From NCBI GenBank assembly GCA_033807695.1, contig CM066308.1, positions 1,426,001 to 1,490,000 of the forward strand: a stretch of DNA of 64,000 nucleotides, in the 5' to 3' direction. Each line of letters opens with the position of its first letter. The first letter of the stretch is position 1. The DNA is from Daedaleopsis sinensis. Lineage: Eukaryota > Basidiomycota > Agaricomycetes > Polyporales > Polyporaceae. The translations under genes were made by a program, and so were the position numbers. This document shows, piece by piece, positions 34,391-47,389 of this stretch. The notes beneath the pieces were generated by a model. The model was not told the DNA's origin. It was given only the letters and a program-made list of their open reading frames with translations, and searched no databases.

Positions 34391-34984
34391 CTACAAGCCG
34401 CATAACAACAGAGATGATCCTTCGCATATTGTATATGTGCTGGTTGAAGTATGTTGGTCCAAACGACTTCATTTCGTACAGCACTCTGACTTCCGAATGC
34501 AAAACAATATAGGAGATATAAAGTGCCCCCGATCTGTAGTCTCAAGAAGCAGTATCCTCACTATTCCTCATTTTTTGCATAGGTTCCCCGCCACCACTAC
34601 GACATGGCTTTCAACCCTCCGAATCAGCCTCCGCATCTCATCCTCCCCCATCTTCTTTTCGCGCACAATGCTGCCCATCTCATCCCAAATCTTCAACTCC
34701 CCAACTCCCCAACCCCACTGCCATTGCCCTGGTGGTATGACCCCGCCGGGAATCCTCCGGCAGGACTAGAGACGAAGTGCAGACCGCATCAGGAAAAACA
34801 CTTTAGCTTTCAAGCACTCTCAGGCACTGCCACATTTCCCAAAGTCCCCCCAAGTCTCTCAGAGGCTCTCATAGGCTCTCACAGGCTCTCACAAGCTCTC
34901 AGAGGGTGTCACTTATGGGGTACCTGTCTATGCATCATCTCATATGCTGATTTCAATATTGTTGACCAAGTGGAGCTTGCTTAC
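34391..34984. other. Repeat-like region with short GGCTCTCA array
   Basis: An open frame from about 34604 (starting MAFNPPNQPPHLILPHLL) is Pro/Leu-rich and cannot be assigned. A short tandem array of AGGCTCTCA(C/T) lies at about 34860-34905. Confidence 0.35.
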
Positions 34985-35254
34985 TACTGTACTGATCAGA
35001 CCAAAGCGGCGCCGGGTGTGACCTGTGACCACTTGGAGTCACCAAAGCGGTGCGGCGGAGACCCCGAAACGGTGTGACTGAGGGCCTGGGGCGTCGAAGG
35101 CGCCCGGAAAATTGCCTGATTTGGCGCTCTAAACACCCGCAAACGTCGGTCACAGGCGGCGCAAGCCGCTGTGACCAGTGACCCATGCCTCAATGCGGCG
35201 AGGATGAGGTCCGTGTGACATGTGACGCGCCGCTTTGGTCTGATCAGTACAGTA
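34985..35254. mobile_element. MITE with TA-CTGTAC termini
   Basis: The ends are inverted repeats of about 28 bp: TACTGTACTGATCAGACCAA plus AGCGGCGC on the left and the reverse complement on the right (about 35227-35254). TA at each edge fits a TA target duplication. The 270-bp body is GC-rich, carries several GTGTGAC/GTGACC words and has no coding frame. The termini match those of the element at 53535-53816. Confidence 0.85.
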
Positions 35255-35344
35255 TACTATAGACTGATACACAGACTAGAGTGTAACATGTATAAGACAT
35301 AGGGCAGTGGTATATGGATATAGATACTCCACTTTGTAACACTA

Positions 35345-35418
35345 TAAAGCCATATAGCTTAGTTGGTGTAAATGTAACTATTTTGCACACAGCACCGGTT
35401 CAACTCCTGCTCTAGCCA
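35345..35418 (+). repeat. tRNA-like sequence, probably SINE or tRNA relic
   Basis: An A-box (TAGCTTAGTTGG, 35355-35366) and a B-box (GGTTCAACTCC, 35397-35407) stand at tRNA-like spacing. The acceptor and T-stem do not pair well, so a working tRNA is unlikely; a tRNA-derived SINE or relic fits better. Confidence 0.45.
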
Positions 35419-35878
35419 GATTTTACAGGGTAGCCATATTGGGATGCCTGCAGGGCCCCTGCACTGCGCCTAATTTGGTAGACCTTTGAGCTTATACTAG
35501 TGCTACTAATAGCCTTTATATACACGCCCAATCGAGCGCTGTATCCCGGTGAACCTCGCCCGGATTTCATCACGCATGCACAGTCGATATATACATCAGT
35601 GTCCCACATATATCGGACCAATAAAAATGTCAGACCAACCCCTATATTTGCTCTAGTATGTAGTATCAGGCTGAGCAGCCCACTATCCACCCGACATAAT
35701 ATCTTTGTCTCGGCGGTACACGCAACTTGCCCCGGATATTGTGGAGTACAATATATCAGAACACAATGATTTCATGGCAGTCATGTATGACATGGCGAGC
35801 ATAGCGAGTACATCACGGAGAGTAACACAAGTAACACTACTAGTAAAAGCACAGCAGCATAGCAAAATACACGATTTA
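35419..35878. other. AT-rich intergenic region
   Basis: It contains several ATATAT-containing segments and no gene. Confidence 0.4.
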
Positions 35879-36625
35879 CTAGAGGAAGGACACATGCTGG
35901 CGGAAGCGGGCTAGCATCTCCTCCCATACAATGTCAGAAGACGCAGAACCCCTCCAACCGTCCGGAATACCAGCTCTCTGCTCGATCCACTGTTTGACGA
36001 AGCATCCATCAAAGCCCACCTGGCAATCCCACATACCCCAGTCTCCATGCGGAAACTCGGGATGAGCTCCCACAAACGCGATCCAGTACGCATCGCGCGC
36101 CCACTCCCATGTCTTCGACTCACGATTTATAACGCGGCTTGTCATCCACTGTGCGATGTCGTGGTAGAGCTTAGTCCAGCTCGCCCGGTGAGACGCTTGA
36201 AAGGTCGGAGGGAGAGGGAGGAAGGGGGCAGGATGTTTGGCGAGGGTCTCCCGGATCTGTGCGAAGTCAGTGTACGAACAAAACCTATGCGAATCAGAAT
36301 GTACTGACGACGTCCTCGTCGACCATGGAATATTTCTTTACTCCATCGTTGACGGTCGGCAGCTCCGGAGTGAGTTGGACAAGCGGGAAAGCGTGGATTC
36401 CGTATTTATGGGGAACGGTGATAGCGATCTGAAGAGGCTGCCAAGGGGATAGTTGGCACATCAGAATGAAGGAAAATAAAGAATGTGTTTACTTACCACG
36501 TTGTTCGCGATGAGGCCCTCCGGAATACGGCCGAGAAATGATATCGTGAAACCAAGCTGCGGAAGCTTTCCGTCGGCGTGAGCTGTCGCAAGGAGAGATG
36601 TGGTGGCAGAGAGAATGGCGGGCAT
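35879..36625 (-). CDS. Hypothetical protein, 211 aa, three exons
   Basis: I do not recognise the family. Exons are 36625-36497, 36437-36309 and 36256-35879, each joined in frame by good GT-AG signals (GTAAGT and GTCAGT donors). The product starts MPAILSATTSLLATAHADGK; the second exon resembles a compact beta-rich segment (PLQIAITVPHKYGIHAFPLV), and the last exon is rich in Trp and aromatic residues (EWARDAYWIAFVGAHPEFPH, GDWGMWDCQVGFDGCF). It is divergent from the Tnp2-like transposase gene with only 263 bp between starts, so the two may share a promoter and could belong to one mobile unit or a host locus next to it. No catalytic motif is evident. Confidence 0.65.
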
Positions 36626-36888
36626 GGGCAGGGAGAGAGAAGCGTTGGTGGTCGACGATGGTCAGACGATGGTGATGGTTGCAAGTCAACGAGCTTGCGC
36701 ATCAAAGGCGATGACTTGGCCAGTGCGTGAGAAGATCACGTGATATGTGGCACTGCCTGCACTGCACACCGCCAGTGCACGCTCAAGTCCCTCTTCAAGC
36801 CCCCTCCTCCCCTCCTCCTCCTCCCTCCTCCCCCCTCCTCCTCTGCAGAAAATAAGTTCTTACAGCCTCAATCAATAGCTCACTATCA
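36626..36888. promoter_or_regulatory. Divergent promoter with polypyrimidine tract
   Basis: A run of about 50 pyrimidines made of CCTCC/CTCCTCC units (about 36793-36843) lies just upstream of the transposase start. A palindromic ATCACGTGAT (E-box core CACGTG) stands near 36735. Both could drive the two divergent genes. Confidence 0.5.
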
Positions 36889-39800
36889 ATGTCCCCAGTC
36901 AATATAAATGAACTAGTCCGTAAAAATGGTGAGGAATTCTAGTTTATTAATTAACCACTCACTGACTCGGAATTCACCGTGCATTGTCAGAGTTTGTTCC
37001 ACTTCCGGGAGGGAACCAATACAGATGTGTGGTATGCCCACCGAAGAGAGATGGAACTGCTCGCATAGTCGAAAAGAAGCATATCTCATCTCACTGTACA
37101 ACTCAAGAGCACACACGTGCACTCAGCCGTCGTAGTGTTGCCAGTGCAAGTAGTAGTTTTGTGCAAAGAGCCCCAACACCCCCTCTGCCGTACCTCAGCC
37201 GACAACCTGAAGGCCCTTCGCTGTCTGCTTCCTCAACCTCACTAGTAAGCAAGCTAGTCATCCGACTCATCCGTCTACTCAACAACAATTCCGCTCACCT
37301 GCACAGCCCTTCAACTTGCCGCCTTCATCAAACAAGCCACTGTCTCAAGGCCCACAGTCTACACTATCATCTCAGAGCTCGCCACCGTCTCAACTAAATC
37401 TTGTGAGTATTATTTCTAACACTGTTATGGGTCACATATATATTCTACCGCAGGCGGGGCTGCCGTCTGCCTCGAGTTCTTCAAGCTTGCAGCCTCAGAT
37501 GGTGGCACCTATTCACACTTCGACTTCCGTCAATGTGCAACAACCCTCATCGCCCGGTTCTCTCCCTCAGCAGCCCGCTCCTGTTGACTTTGATTTTCCC
37601 ATGTTCGCCCCCGATCACCTTAAATCTCCTCAGGCTACACCTCCTTCGACAAGTGTATCCAATACTAGCAGCAGATCTTCAAGTCCGATGGCTGAGGATG
37701 ACCCTACAGTAGTTATCCCTGATGACCATGCAGCACTCTCATCCATGTGGGAGTCGACTATCAACCGTATCATAGACCTTGACGCAGCATCTTCGAACGA
37801 CCATGAAGATCTTGGCCCAGCTCTATTTGATGTGTTGATGGCTGAGGCCGACAACTCCGACTATGAGCCTTTGGATTCTGAGACTGGTCCCTCCGAGGCA
37901 CTTTTCAAGCAAGGCAACGGTATTGAAGAGCTACCTGAAGACTTTGCCATTGAGTTCGAAGATGAGGAGCTTGGACATCATGACCCGGATGCACAGGCTG
38001 CTCCAACAGCACCTCAAGAGAATGTTAGATTACAACTACCGCACGGTAACAGCACACTCAGACATTCTACGTTATTGCTATGACTTATACTGTATCTTAT
38101 AGCTGTTCAAACTACCCCAGCACAATCTCACACGGTATCCTCAACATCAAGCCACTATGTCTCCCCTGACTGTCCAACATATCCCTGGCCAGACATGTCG
38201 GTGCGTGACAGAATGCTACTACCATGTATAAATTTCTTACTAGCATATATGTGGTTACCATTGCAGACATTTCTCACTCACACCTTGTTCAGCTCTGTGA
38301 CATTGCGCTTCTCAGATGCACAGAAAGATGCAATTCTTCAATGGGCAAAAGGAATGAATGCTACAAATGTGCCATCAAAGTACTCGCTCAAGAAGATATC
38401 AGACCGGATCCGGGAGCTTGTCGGAGATCCTACTCGGAAAGTTGTGTCGCTGTCGGGCAATGTCTTCTACATCAATGATGTTTCTAGTGCAATTGCCAAG
38501 GTCATTCACTTATTATCAATGTGTCTGAATAATTACTGAGTAGTTTGTCTAGGATTATAGCAATCCTATCACAAGACCAACAATGTTGGACTACCCAGTC
38601 TATTCTCCTGAAGGGCATATGTCACAGGTTCACCATGGTGACAAGTTACTCAACGATCTCCCTGGCGATATTGTAGCACCAGCAGTCAAGGTCAACAACG
38701 AGGTCTTCTTCGTCCATGAGCTTCTGCGAAGAAATGATCGCTCCTACTTCATACCTGACCGATTCTTCTACTATCCTGTTCCGGTATCATCTTCTACATC
38801 AGCCGCCTCTACGTCAAACACTACAAGCAACTTGGAGACATCTGGTCCACCTGGTACAGTCAACAAACTCTGTGCATCTGGCAATATGGCACGACAAACT
38901 TCAGTAAGTAATATTATTGTTTTGTTTGCTGTTAACTTGAAGTCTCACTGCTATATAGACTGGCTTTGCAGTCGATGATGAAAGTGTTATAGTGCTGGTG
39001 GATACATTTTCCCTGTCCTATCAACAGCTGCTCGAGAGAGATGTATTATTATGTGGCTTTCTGGGTACAGTAAATGTTTTCCAAAGTGTGTATTCATACT
39101 CATAATACTATATATAGGAACCCAATATACAAGCAAAATGCCTCATCCTTTGTGTGAAAAGGCCAGAGGACGTATGGTGTATGGAGTACCACTTATCGTC
39201 TTCATGGATGATGTGTCGGGAAACATTTCCAAGCAATGGAACAAACATCATGTCATATATATGTCTAATGCGAACCTCCCTCCACAGATAGTCAAGAAGG
39301 AGTTTTGCATATGCTTTGTGACGTCTTTGCCACGTGCCGCACCAATGGAGCTGATGGCTGCTATGAAAGAGTCAATCAGGTGTGTTATCTTTTGTAGATT
39401 ATATTCACATCTAGCTCACTTTCAATCATAATCTCAGCATGCAGCTGAATATAGGGTGTAGATGCTTGGGATTGTATGGTGAGTGAAGAAATTCTTCTCT
39501 GCCCATATGCACTACTTCTCGCTGGTGACAACCCAATGCAAGCCGAGGAATGTAGTCATGGTGGCTTGAGGTGTAATTTCTTCTGCCGGACCTGCAAGGT
39601 CGGAGGTACGAAGGACGAGAAGGAGTCACTAGAAGGCTTTGAAGCCCTTTTCAAGGTCTGTGATACAAGTCTATCAGTTGAGTTCAAAGTCTTATCTTCT
39701 TACAGGCTGGTGAATTTCGAACACCGGAGAATACCAAGAAAGAGATTTTGTCTCAGATCGAGATGGCATACCTTCCTGGCGCAGCTGAGAAGTTGAAAAG

Positions 39801-42421
39801 TGCTACTGCAAGGACCGGTGTCTCAGACTCGGGCACAAAGGCGATACTTAACACTCTAGCCGAACTTGGGAAGTCCATTCGTGCTTCATTCTCCAGGCGC
39901 TCTCAGATCGACGAAGCAGAAGTCCGAAAGCAACTAGAACAAGCACTCGAAGACCTTCTCAGCCCTGGAACATCAATAGAAGACTATATCAACCCTCTTC
40001 TAGGCATGCCCAGTAAGTGCCTAAGTCAGACTTTATAACATAGCACATCTTCATATGCAATGACTGGTTAGGTATCAATATACATCTCGACACACCGACA
40101 GAGGTGCTTCATACCTTTCTACTTGGTATAGTCAAGTACTACTGGAGCCAGACGGTCATGGTCATCGACAAAGCAAAGGCAATGGAACTACTCCAGATGC
40201 GTCTCGCAGCCCTCAGCACTGAAGGTCTCAATGCACCGGCTATGAACGCTGAATATATATGCCGGTACAGAGGCGGCTTGATCGGGAAGCATTTCAAAAG
40301 TCTTGCTCAGCTTATGCCGTTTGTGGTCTATGATCTAGTGCCCTCCTATCTTCTTCAAGCCTGGAACACAATTGGCAATCTGGTGGTGCTACTATGGCAT
40401 ACTGAGATAAAGAATCTCGAAGTCTATTCGGTTTGAACAATTTACGCATCTATATATTTATCTATATATACTAATCATGACTCAACAGGCCGATCTGTCA
40501 CGTACTATTGAAGACTTGCTTAACATCACTGCGCAGTGTGCTCCTAGCATGCTCATCTCAAAGTCAAAGCTTCACTTCTTGCTCCATCTTCCATTCTACA
40601 TAAGGCGACATGGTCCAGCTATTCTCTTTTCGACTGAACGATACGAGAGTTTCAATCACGTCTTCCGGCTCACTTCAATCTACAGCAACCGACAAGCACC
40701 TAGCCGTGACTCTTGCAATGCTTTCGCTACTCATGATATCATCAAGCACATTGCTACTGGTGGCTACTGGTATGATAGCAGTATCAATCGATGGGTGCAA
40801 GCAGGGCCCTCCATCCTCACCTACGAAAAGCAACATCCAGAGCATGCAAAGTTCTTGGGGCTATGGAAGGCACCATCACAGATATCACCAGGTATGCCCT
40901 ACTAATTGCTAGTCAACTCTCGAAATGGAGCTGATCTTAAACTCAGGTACTGTGAGATATACTCCTGTGACTTCGAACACATCCACACAATTATCTGTCA
41001 ACGGTGCAACAACACAAGTGGTGTCTATACTCCAAACACAAAATTCTGGACTTGCTAGAAGATTATCTCAGCAGAACTTCCGTCAAGGGCTCTCTATGAC
41101 AACTGTCCAGGGTGAACAAGCAAAGGTTGATAGCTATGTAATTTTATCAACCCCGAATGGTGTAAGTGAATCAATATTTGCGAACTGTACCTATTAACAC
41201 TTTATGATAGCACACTGTGGCAAAAGTTCTCGAATTCCTCGTTCCAGACCCCAGTGACGATGGCCTCGTTCAATATGTTGCAGCCCAGCTTCTCAGCTTC
41301 CTCCCTACCCGTCATCACAAGTTAAATCTTCCACGTCTTACAATAACAGATGTCAAGACTGTTGTGAGCCCTTCGGTAAATTGCAAGCTTAGACTGTCTA
41401 TTTGCGGCTGACTCTAACTTTGATGATAAAAAAACCACAGGATGTGCGCTGTGTTGTCAACATTCAGCATGACTGTGATGCTGGAGGGTGCTCAGATGTG
41501 GTGAAGAAGGCAATTCTGCAAGAACGACAAGTCTCATCCATGACTCGCAAAATTGCAGGACATAACAAGGCTGTCAACATGTGGCTACTGAATACTCACT
41601 CAATTCACAACTATCAGGATATAGCCCTTGTAATCCCTCCAACTCTCCCTCCACCTCCTCCACCTGTTCCAAATCCGCAAACTGTACGCGCAAATGCGGT
41701 AGCATCAATGAAGCAGAAGAAGGATGAAAGTCGTTCAGCGAAGGCAGTGAAGAAAGCTCAGGCGGCTATTGTAGCTCAGCTCACCAGTGCTCCTGCACCG
41801 TCAACTCAGCAAGATAGGCAGATGTCAGCTCAGCAGGTCCAACTTGGAGTAATTGAGTCTGCTGGTCCGAGTGCGTCTACTCTCAAGTTTGAATATCAAG
41901 TAATATGCGACTGGCAAAGCTCAATTTCTATACTAGATATTTCTTTACCGCCTCCTATCCGCAAGCGGAAATCCAAGGATCCACCTTCAGAGGGCTCACA
42001 GCTCTCAAAGGCACGGAGATCAGGCACAACTCAGGCTCAGCACCGGCGACAAAGCCAGGTTCAAGACTCGGAGGAGCAACTGGCCATTCCCTCAGGCTCT
42101 AGATCATCCACTGTTCACGCATCGCAGTTGTCCTCTTTCACTATGGACTCTCCTGCTCTTGCATCCGGAGCTACATCAGCATCTACTGGGAATCTACTCA
42201 CACACCCTGGTGCAAATCGCGCCGAGAACATTGGCAGCGCAACTGTATATCAGTGGCAAGCTCCAAGTCTAAGCCCACCTCAGGCTAGTGGTGCTGGCAG
42301 TGCAGTCTTTCCTCAGGTCGGGCAGCAGATTCAATTTATTCCATGGCAGCCTCCTTCATCTGATGAGAGCCGCCTCCAACCGGGGGCACCACACCGTTCT
42401 GCCCGACCTCCCTCCCAATGA
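36889..42421 (+). CDS. Tnp2/CACTA-like transposase gene with one frame break
   Basis: About 1,550 residues in 16 exons: 36889-36928, 36991-37244, 37307-37402, 37454-38045, 38103-38200, 38267-38500, 38553-38903, 38959-39064, 39118-39379, about 39438-39655, 39706-40012, 40072-40430, 40489-40891, 40947-41161, 41211-41363, 41441-42421. Near the N-terminus, CVVC and HISSH form a zinc-knuckle-like motif. The core has PLIVFMDDVSGN, QWNKHHVIYMSNA, LLLAGDNPMQAEECSH and FCRTC, and later IHLDTPTEVLHTFLLGIVKYYW, parallel to the DDE core, cysteine pair and DPMHN-like block of Tnp2-type transposases. Ser/Pro/Gln-rich tails flank the core. No splice choice joins exon 9 (ends at 39379) to the VDAWDC frame after about 39455; a single-base change is required. 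Otherwise all frames are open, so decay is recent or the break is a sequence error. The family assignment is inference from motif order. Confidence 0.75.
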
Positions 42422-42652
42422 CGTTGCGGATGCGGAACGCAAGCCGTTTGCATCGGAACGCCCGGGCCGCCCAATTGGCGCACGACAAACAGCGCCAGAC
42501 ATCATAGGCGCTGGATCTCGTGCCAGCGCACTCTCTCTGTTCTCTCCTCCCTTGTCCTCTTGTGTTCCCTCTGCCCCGGCATTCATCATCCGTCTCCCGC
42601 TTTCTTTTCTCTCTTGTTTCTTCGGTCTCTGTGCTCTGCTTATGTCTTCGTC

Positions 42653-44155
42653 ATGGCTCCCCGTGTGATGATTGGTGCAATCCGCACCATCTTCGACGCC
42701 CCCTCCAGCGACTCCAACCCGACCCCGCCTCCTCCCAACCAACTGCAAGCTCTCGAATGCTCCCATGGGTCCGAGGGCGATCGTAGTCCTCTCTTCTTCC
42801 CCTCGTCTCCGGCGCCGGATGGTAACACGGTCCTCGGTGTTCGCCGTCGTCGCTCCGACAGTCTCGACAACGACACATCCGGTTCCTTCAATGTCCACAC
42901 TCAGAAACGCCTCAAAACTTACGCTCACCGCCTAACGATGTCGTTCAATCTTCCCCAGGGAGCATTAGATGAACTCGTTGAGGTAAGTACTCATTTTATT
43001 CTTTAGCTACATCCTCCTCAACCTGCTCCAGGCCAAGGACCTTGCAACTATGGTCCTCGCATCACACGCTGCTATCCTATCAGCACACCGCGTTCAGAGG
43101 AGGTACAAGAACCTTGTGAAGCTTCAGGACAAGGAATTTTGCGTACGCCCCATCCGCTCTCTATCTAGTCCCAATCCATCGCTCAGACCACCCCAGACGA
43201 CCATCACCAATCGCCTGATCGGCCTCCTTCTCTCCCCCGACATCTCTGCCTATCTGCACGCCATCCATCCCCATACTATGGTACGTCAAGTCCGTACCAA
43301 TGATATCACATTATACTCACAGTTCACAGTCCCTCATTGTCATGAACCCCGAGGAATTCGCTATCCCCGACGACATGGTCACGGATCCCGATGTCCTCCA
43401 CAAGTTGAGCGAGTTGATCACTCGTCTCCTCACCCGCGCTCGTAGTTATCTCAAGAGCAAGATCCAGGCCTCGCTGGGGAAGAACCGAAAGGGTAGCCAG
43501 AATCTGGTCGCACTTTCACGCGCCATGCTGCCCTCCAGCCTTTCCATTGAGCTGCGCAGCGCTCACATGGAACGCATCGCATGGCTGGTAGGTATATTCT
43601 CTACATTTCATGGTATGTAGTACTAACGTCTTGTCATCACACAGCGCGCTCTTTTAGTCGATTTCTCCGAGCAGCAGAACACGAAGGCCGCCTCCCAGTC
43701 TGGTGCCGCCACAACGGCCCCCGCCGCCGATGTTCAGAACGACGCTCTGAACTCTCCGGAAGGCGCGGACGAGAACACGGACGAGAGCACGGACGAGAAC
43801 GCCGAGGACGGATCTGTGGACAAGCCGAAGGAGGCCAACGACAAGGCATATAAGGAAAGTCAATATTGGGCATTTGTGGACGACTGCATGCTCGCCACAC
43901 GACAGGAGTTCTGCGACAAATATGGAGGGGACCCGGTAAAGTTGCAGACGGTGTGGCGGCAGTACGTACTTTGATTTCTTCCTTATTCTGTCTCATACTC
44001 ACCCCGTCATTAGAGCTATGGCGTCCGTTCTTGCGAACGACCTGAAGTTGTATCCCTCTCCCGACAACGCCCCTGTCAAGCCCTCTTATGAGGACAGGCG
44101 TGTCGCTCTCTTCCCTTGGCAGAAGTTCTACGAGGACAACTCGACATGGCCATAG
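42653..44155 (+). CDS. Uncharacterised basidiomycete protein next to transposase
   Basis: Five exons (42653-42982, 43032-43280, 43330-43587, 43645-43961, 44014-44155) give 431 residues. I do not know its function. The N-terminal third is disordered; the middle is helical (RLIGLLLSPDISAYLHAIHP, ELITRLLTRARSYLKSKI) with a basic segment (ASLGKNRKGSQN). Then follows an Asp/Glu/Asn-rich insert (about residues 300-335), and the C-terminus reads YWAFVDDCMLATRQEF ... VLANDLKLYPSP, ending in FPWQKFYEDNSTWP. A possible extra intron at about 43145-43198 would remove 18 residues without changing frame. It starts 232 bp after the transposase stop on the same strand, so it may be the second gene of the mobile element or a host gene at its border. 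Confidence 0.7.
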
Positions 44156-47100
44156 TCGTCCTATCCGGGCTGTTCGTTCTCATCATCTTGGTGTATCAAT
44201 AGCACGCTCGCACTGTACATTCACCTCGCTCATCTTGTTGTCAGATACTACCAGCTGTCGCTCGTCCCTCATCCGTCTTGCTGCCTCATCTTGCATGTCT
44301 ACTCGTACTCACTTCTAGTCCTAAGCCTGCTCTTCCGATTCTTGCTGTATCCGTAGTATATACGTCGTCATTTTCCGCAACGCTCAACTCAAATCAATGT
44401 ATAGACGCTCTGTTTGCCTCTTATCCCGGAACGCTTACTGATAATGCCACACGCCCAATATACTGAGCCATTACCACCAGTATACTCGTGCTATACGCTG
44501 TCGTCACATAAATGTAGGATATATAGTTGATACAATTTTCTAGTCATCGTACATTTATAGTCCAAATATCGAAGAGATATCCGCGCCCTTATCGTCCCGA
44601 CACCGCCGACGGCTATAGGGGCGATACTTGAATTAAGAACTCGCCCCCATCGACGCCCGGATTTCAATGGTACGACAACGGGTATGTATCAGACCCGCGC
44701 GTATTCTCATGTGTCCCCCATTCACAGCGCTCGTTTGGGCGTGTACATAGTACACACTAGCCTTGTAAGAGCGCAAACTTGTTGGCCTTGTACTCCTATA
44801 GCTATCATGTCAATATAAGCAAACAGATCAACCCTTTGCCCTCAGAGCGCTACAAAGTTTGTCTTTGTTTATATTGTGGCACCAAGTAAGGCTGCATCGT
44901 CTTGAACTCCTCTGCCACCTCACACTCTCCCCCGCTGCCTCCCTCATATTCTCTCCATCCCTCGCTCCTTTCTACTCTAGAATTCCCTCTACAGTCAGAT
45001 AGTTAAGTCCTCTCCATCTTCTCTTATTAAAAGACTGTTATAATGCCTTGCATCTCTATGTAGGTAGACAGCTTGCTGCTGTCATATCATGACTGTCGTA
45101 TCATGACAACCACTGGGTATGTCATATATGTCTATATTATCTCTCCCTACTAACTCTTACTATCTCTGATGGCAGCATTCTTGTCTCATGCCACGCATAG
45201 TAGGTTATGGACTACCCTATGGTGAATTAAGGTGAATTTGTCGTCTTTTGCTTCACCATCTTCAATCCCTCTCATACCTCTTGAACGTCATCCTCCCCTG
45301 CCTCATCATCTTCGACCCCTCCCTTACCTTAACTGTCGCCCTCCCCTATTTATTGCACTTGCTTATGTACTTACTTATAATCTGCTGTCTATGTATACAA
45401 GTTTTCACTTTTGACTATCTTCATGCTGATTCCATGCTCGTGGTATGATAATTGTTATTCACGTAGCTAGTATGCTAGTGCACTAGTGGCTCAAGCATGT
45501 AGTAGATAGGGCAATATATTTTTACGTCTAACTAGACCATTCTGATGCATGAACAGCAACTAAATGAGCATTGACATCCAGACATATATGCTTTGAGAGT
45601 GATCCCAGAGCATCACAAGGATGCTCTGAGAGAGCTCTGAGAGACCTTGGGATTGAAGGACCTTGCTCCCAGAGCGCCTTGCAGTGCTTTGACAGCTTCA
45701 AGAGCTTTCAGGCTCTAGGAGACTCTGCACCAGATCCTGGCAGACGGATATATCAGCATGTCTTATTAGAACAAAAGTGAGATCCATTCTAAACTCTTAC
45801 TAGAGGACCTTCCGATACATCTTGTATCTCTACTGAGATATCATCATAGCGTCTAGTTAGTACTTAAATGGGAGCACAGGGTAATCCCGCTCTGCTCCTA
45901 AATAGGTTGTTATGATCAGACCCGACATCCAGCCCATATACGGAAAAATACATATCTTTCATTCCGCCCACATCAGGCATCCAAGTCCGAATTGGGTACA
46001 TGCACGACTCGGTATATTACCACGGTGCATGCACATCGTGACTGCTCGCTCACGCAGACAGATACATAGAGGTGTGTCTACGCACCGTGTGCCTCCTCCG
46101 CAAGACACCTGTATATCTCAGGGAGTCATCGTGATCAGTATATCCATGCTGTGCGCAGTGGGGCGAGACCCGGTGCTGCTTCAGTGCCGCTGCAGGGGCC
46201 GGGCCCGGTGTACTATGCGCAGGGCAATGTCAACTCAGTGGCAGGTAGTATCATGATTTGTGATGGGCGAGCTACTGAAAGTAAGCAGGGCTCAGCTGCT
46301 AGTGCTAGAGAGCCTTCGAGAGACATGCAGCAACATATGAAGGCGGTTAGCGCTCAATGATAAATGAAAGAAAACATATGTGATTCTACTTGATTCCCGA
46401 ACAATTAGTACTTAGATCGCTACTTATGCTTCCTGAAACTTCATACAGTCACAGAAACGAAGCTACTTAGTGGTAAGTATTGGACAGCGCCAGATCAAAG
46501 TTGCCATGACCAACTTGAATGCCGGGTAAGTATCTACATGAAACTTGAGTGCATCTTAGCCTCGAATGTGTACATGACTACTGACTGGTTACATCATGAG
46601 CTCTCTAAGAATCTAGATCATTACTATGCATGTACAACATCTATTTCACCAGCTACTGAACCGGCATCATGGGTACATGGGCTGTAGGACATAGTTCTAC
46701 TTATGTTATGCCTTTCAGGTATACCGTTATACGCGCTCCTATTGGCTGAGAAGCTCGAGAGCCATCTCGCGGGTAGGACCGGAAGGTCCCGAACCAGCTG
46801 AATATGGCAAGTCCTCTTCCCTCCACTTATTTTGTACCTCCCCGAGATCACCGAGCGGTAAAGATATTGTACTCTCGCACTCAATGGTTGCTGAGTGCTG
46901 TTCTTACTGCTAGTAGTAACACTGCTACTATGATCGTGTGCACCGGAGGGGCTTAGGGAAACCATAGGACCAAATTTGGATGGTGTAAATGCTCTGCTAC
47001 TAGGTACATATAATTGAGTGTCCGACGACGCAACTGTAAGTATTAACTGTAATCCTTATTTAGTCATGATGGCGGCACACGCGCTGACACCGCCGTACAC

Positions 47101-47386
47101 CTAGATAGGAAGGGCGCACAAATAAGCTCAATTGGGAGGGCCGTCTTTACATGTATCTAGAGACTGATCTCTGGATGCATCCGGAATGCTCAACTCTAAG
47201 GACAGATTGAAATGGATCCTGTTTTGATTCTAGTAAGAGTGTGAGGATGTATCCATATGACAGTATCGCCTGGACTCTGAGACACTCTCAGAGTGTCTCA
47301 GAGCCAGTCAAACCTAGTGAGATCTCACAGTGATTTTCCTGATGCGCTAGTTCAAGAGAGCAACATCAGCACTGACAAGTAATATA
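44156..47386. other. 3.2-kb AT-rich gene-free region
   Basis: No convincing gene. The left end is probably 3' untranslated sequence. Around 45600-45740 CTCTGAGAG-type words recur (a degenerate repeat). A 29-nt near-perfect palindrome, arms of 14 nt around CTCTGAGACACTCT, lies at 47275-47303. Exon-like acceptor TATATAG stands just before 47390. Confidence 0.45.
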
Positions 47387-47389
47387 TAG

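Noticed and set aside
34604..35077. 157-codon frame starting MAFNPPNQ
   Set aside because: It runs into the MITE at 34985 and has no recognised family; probably repeat sequence.
35345..35418. Functional tRNA gene
   Set aside because: A and B boxes are present but acceptor and T stems do not pair.
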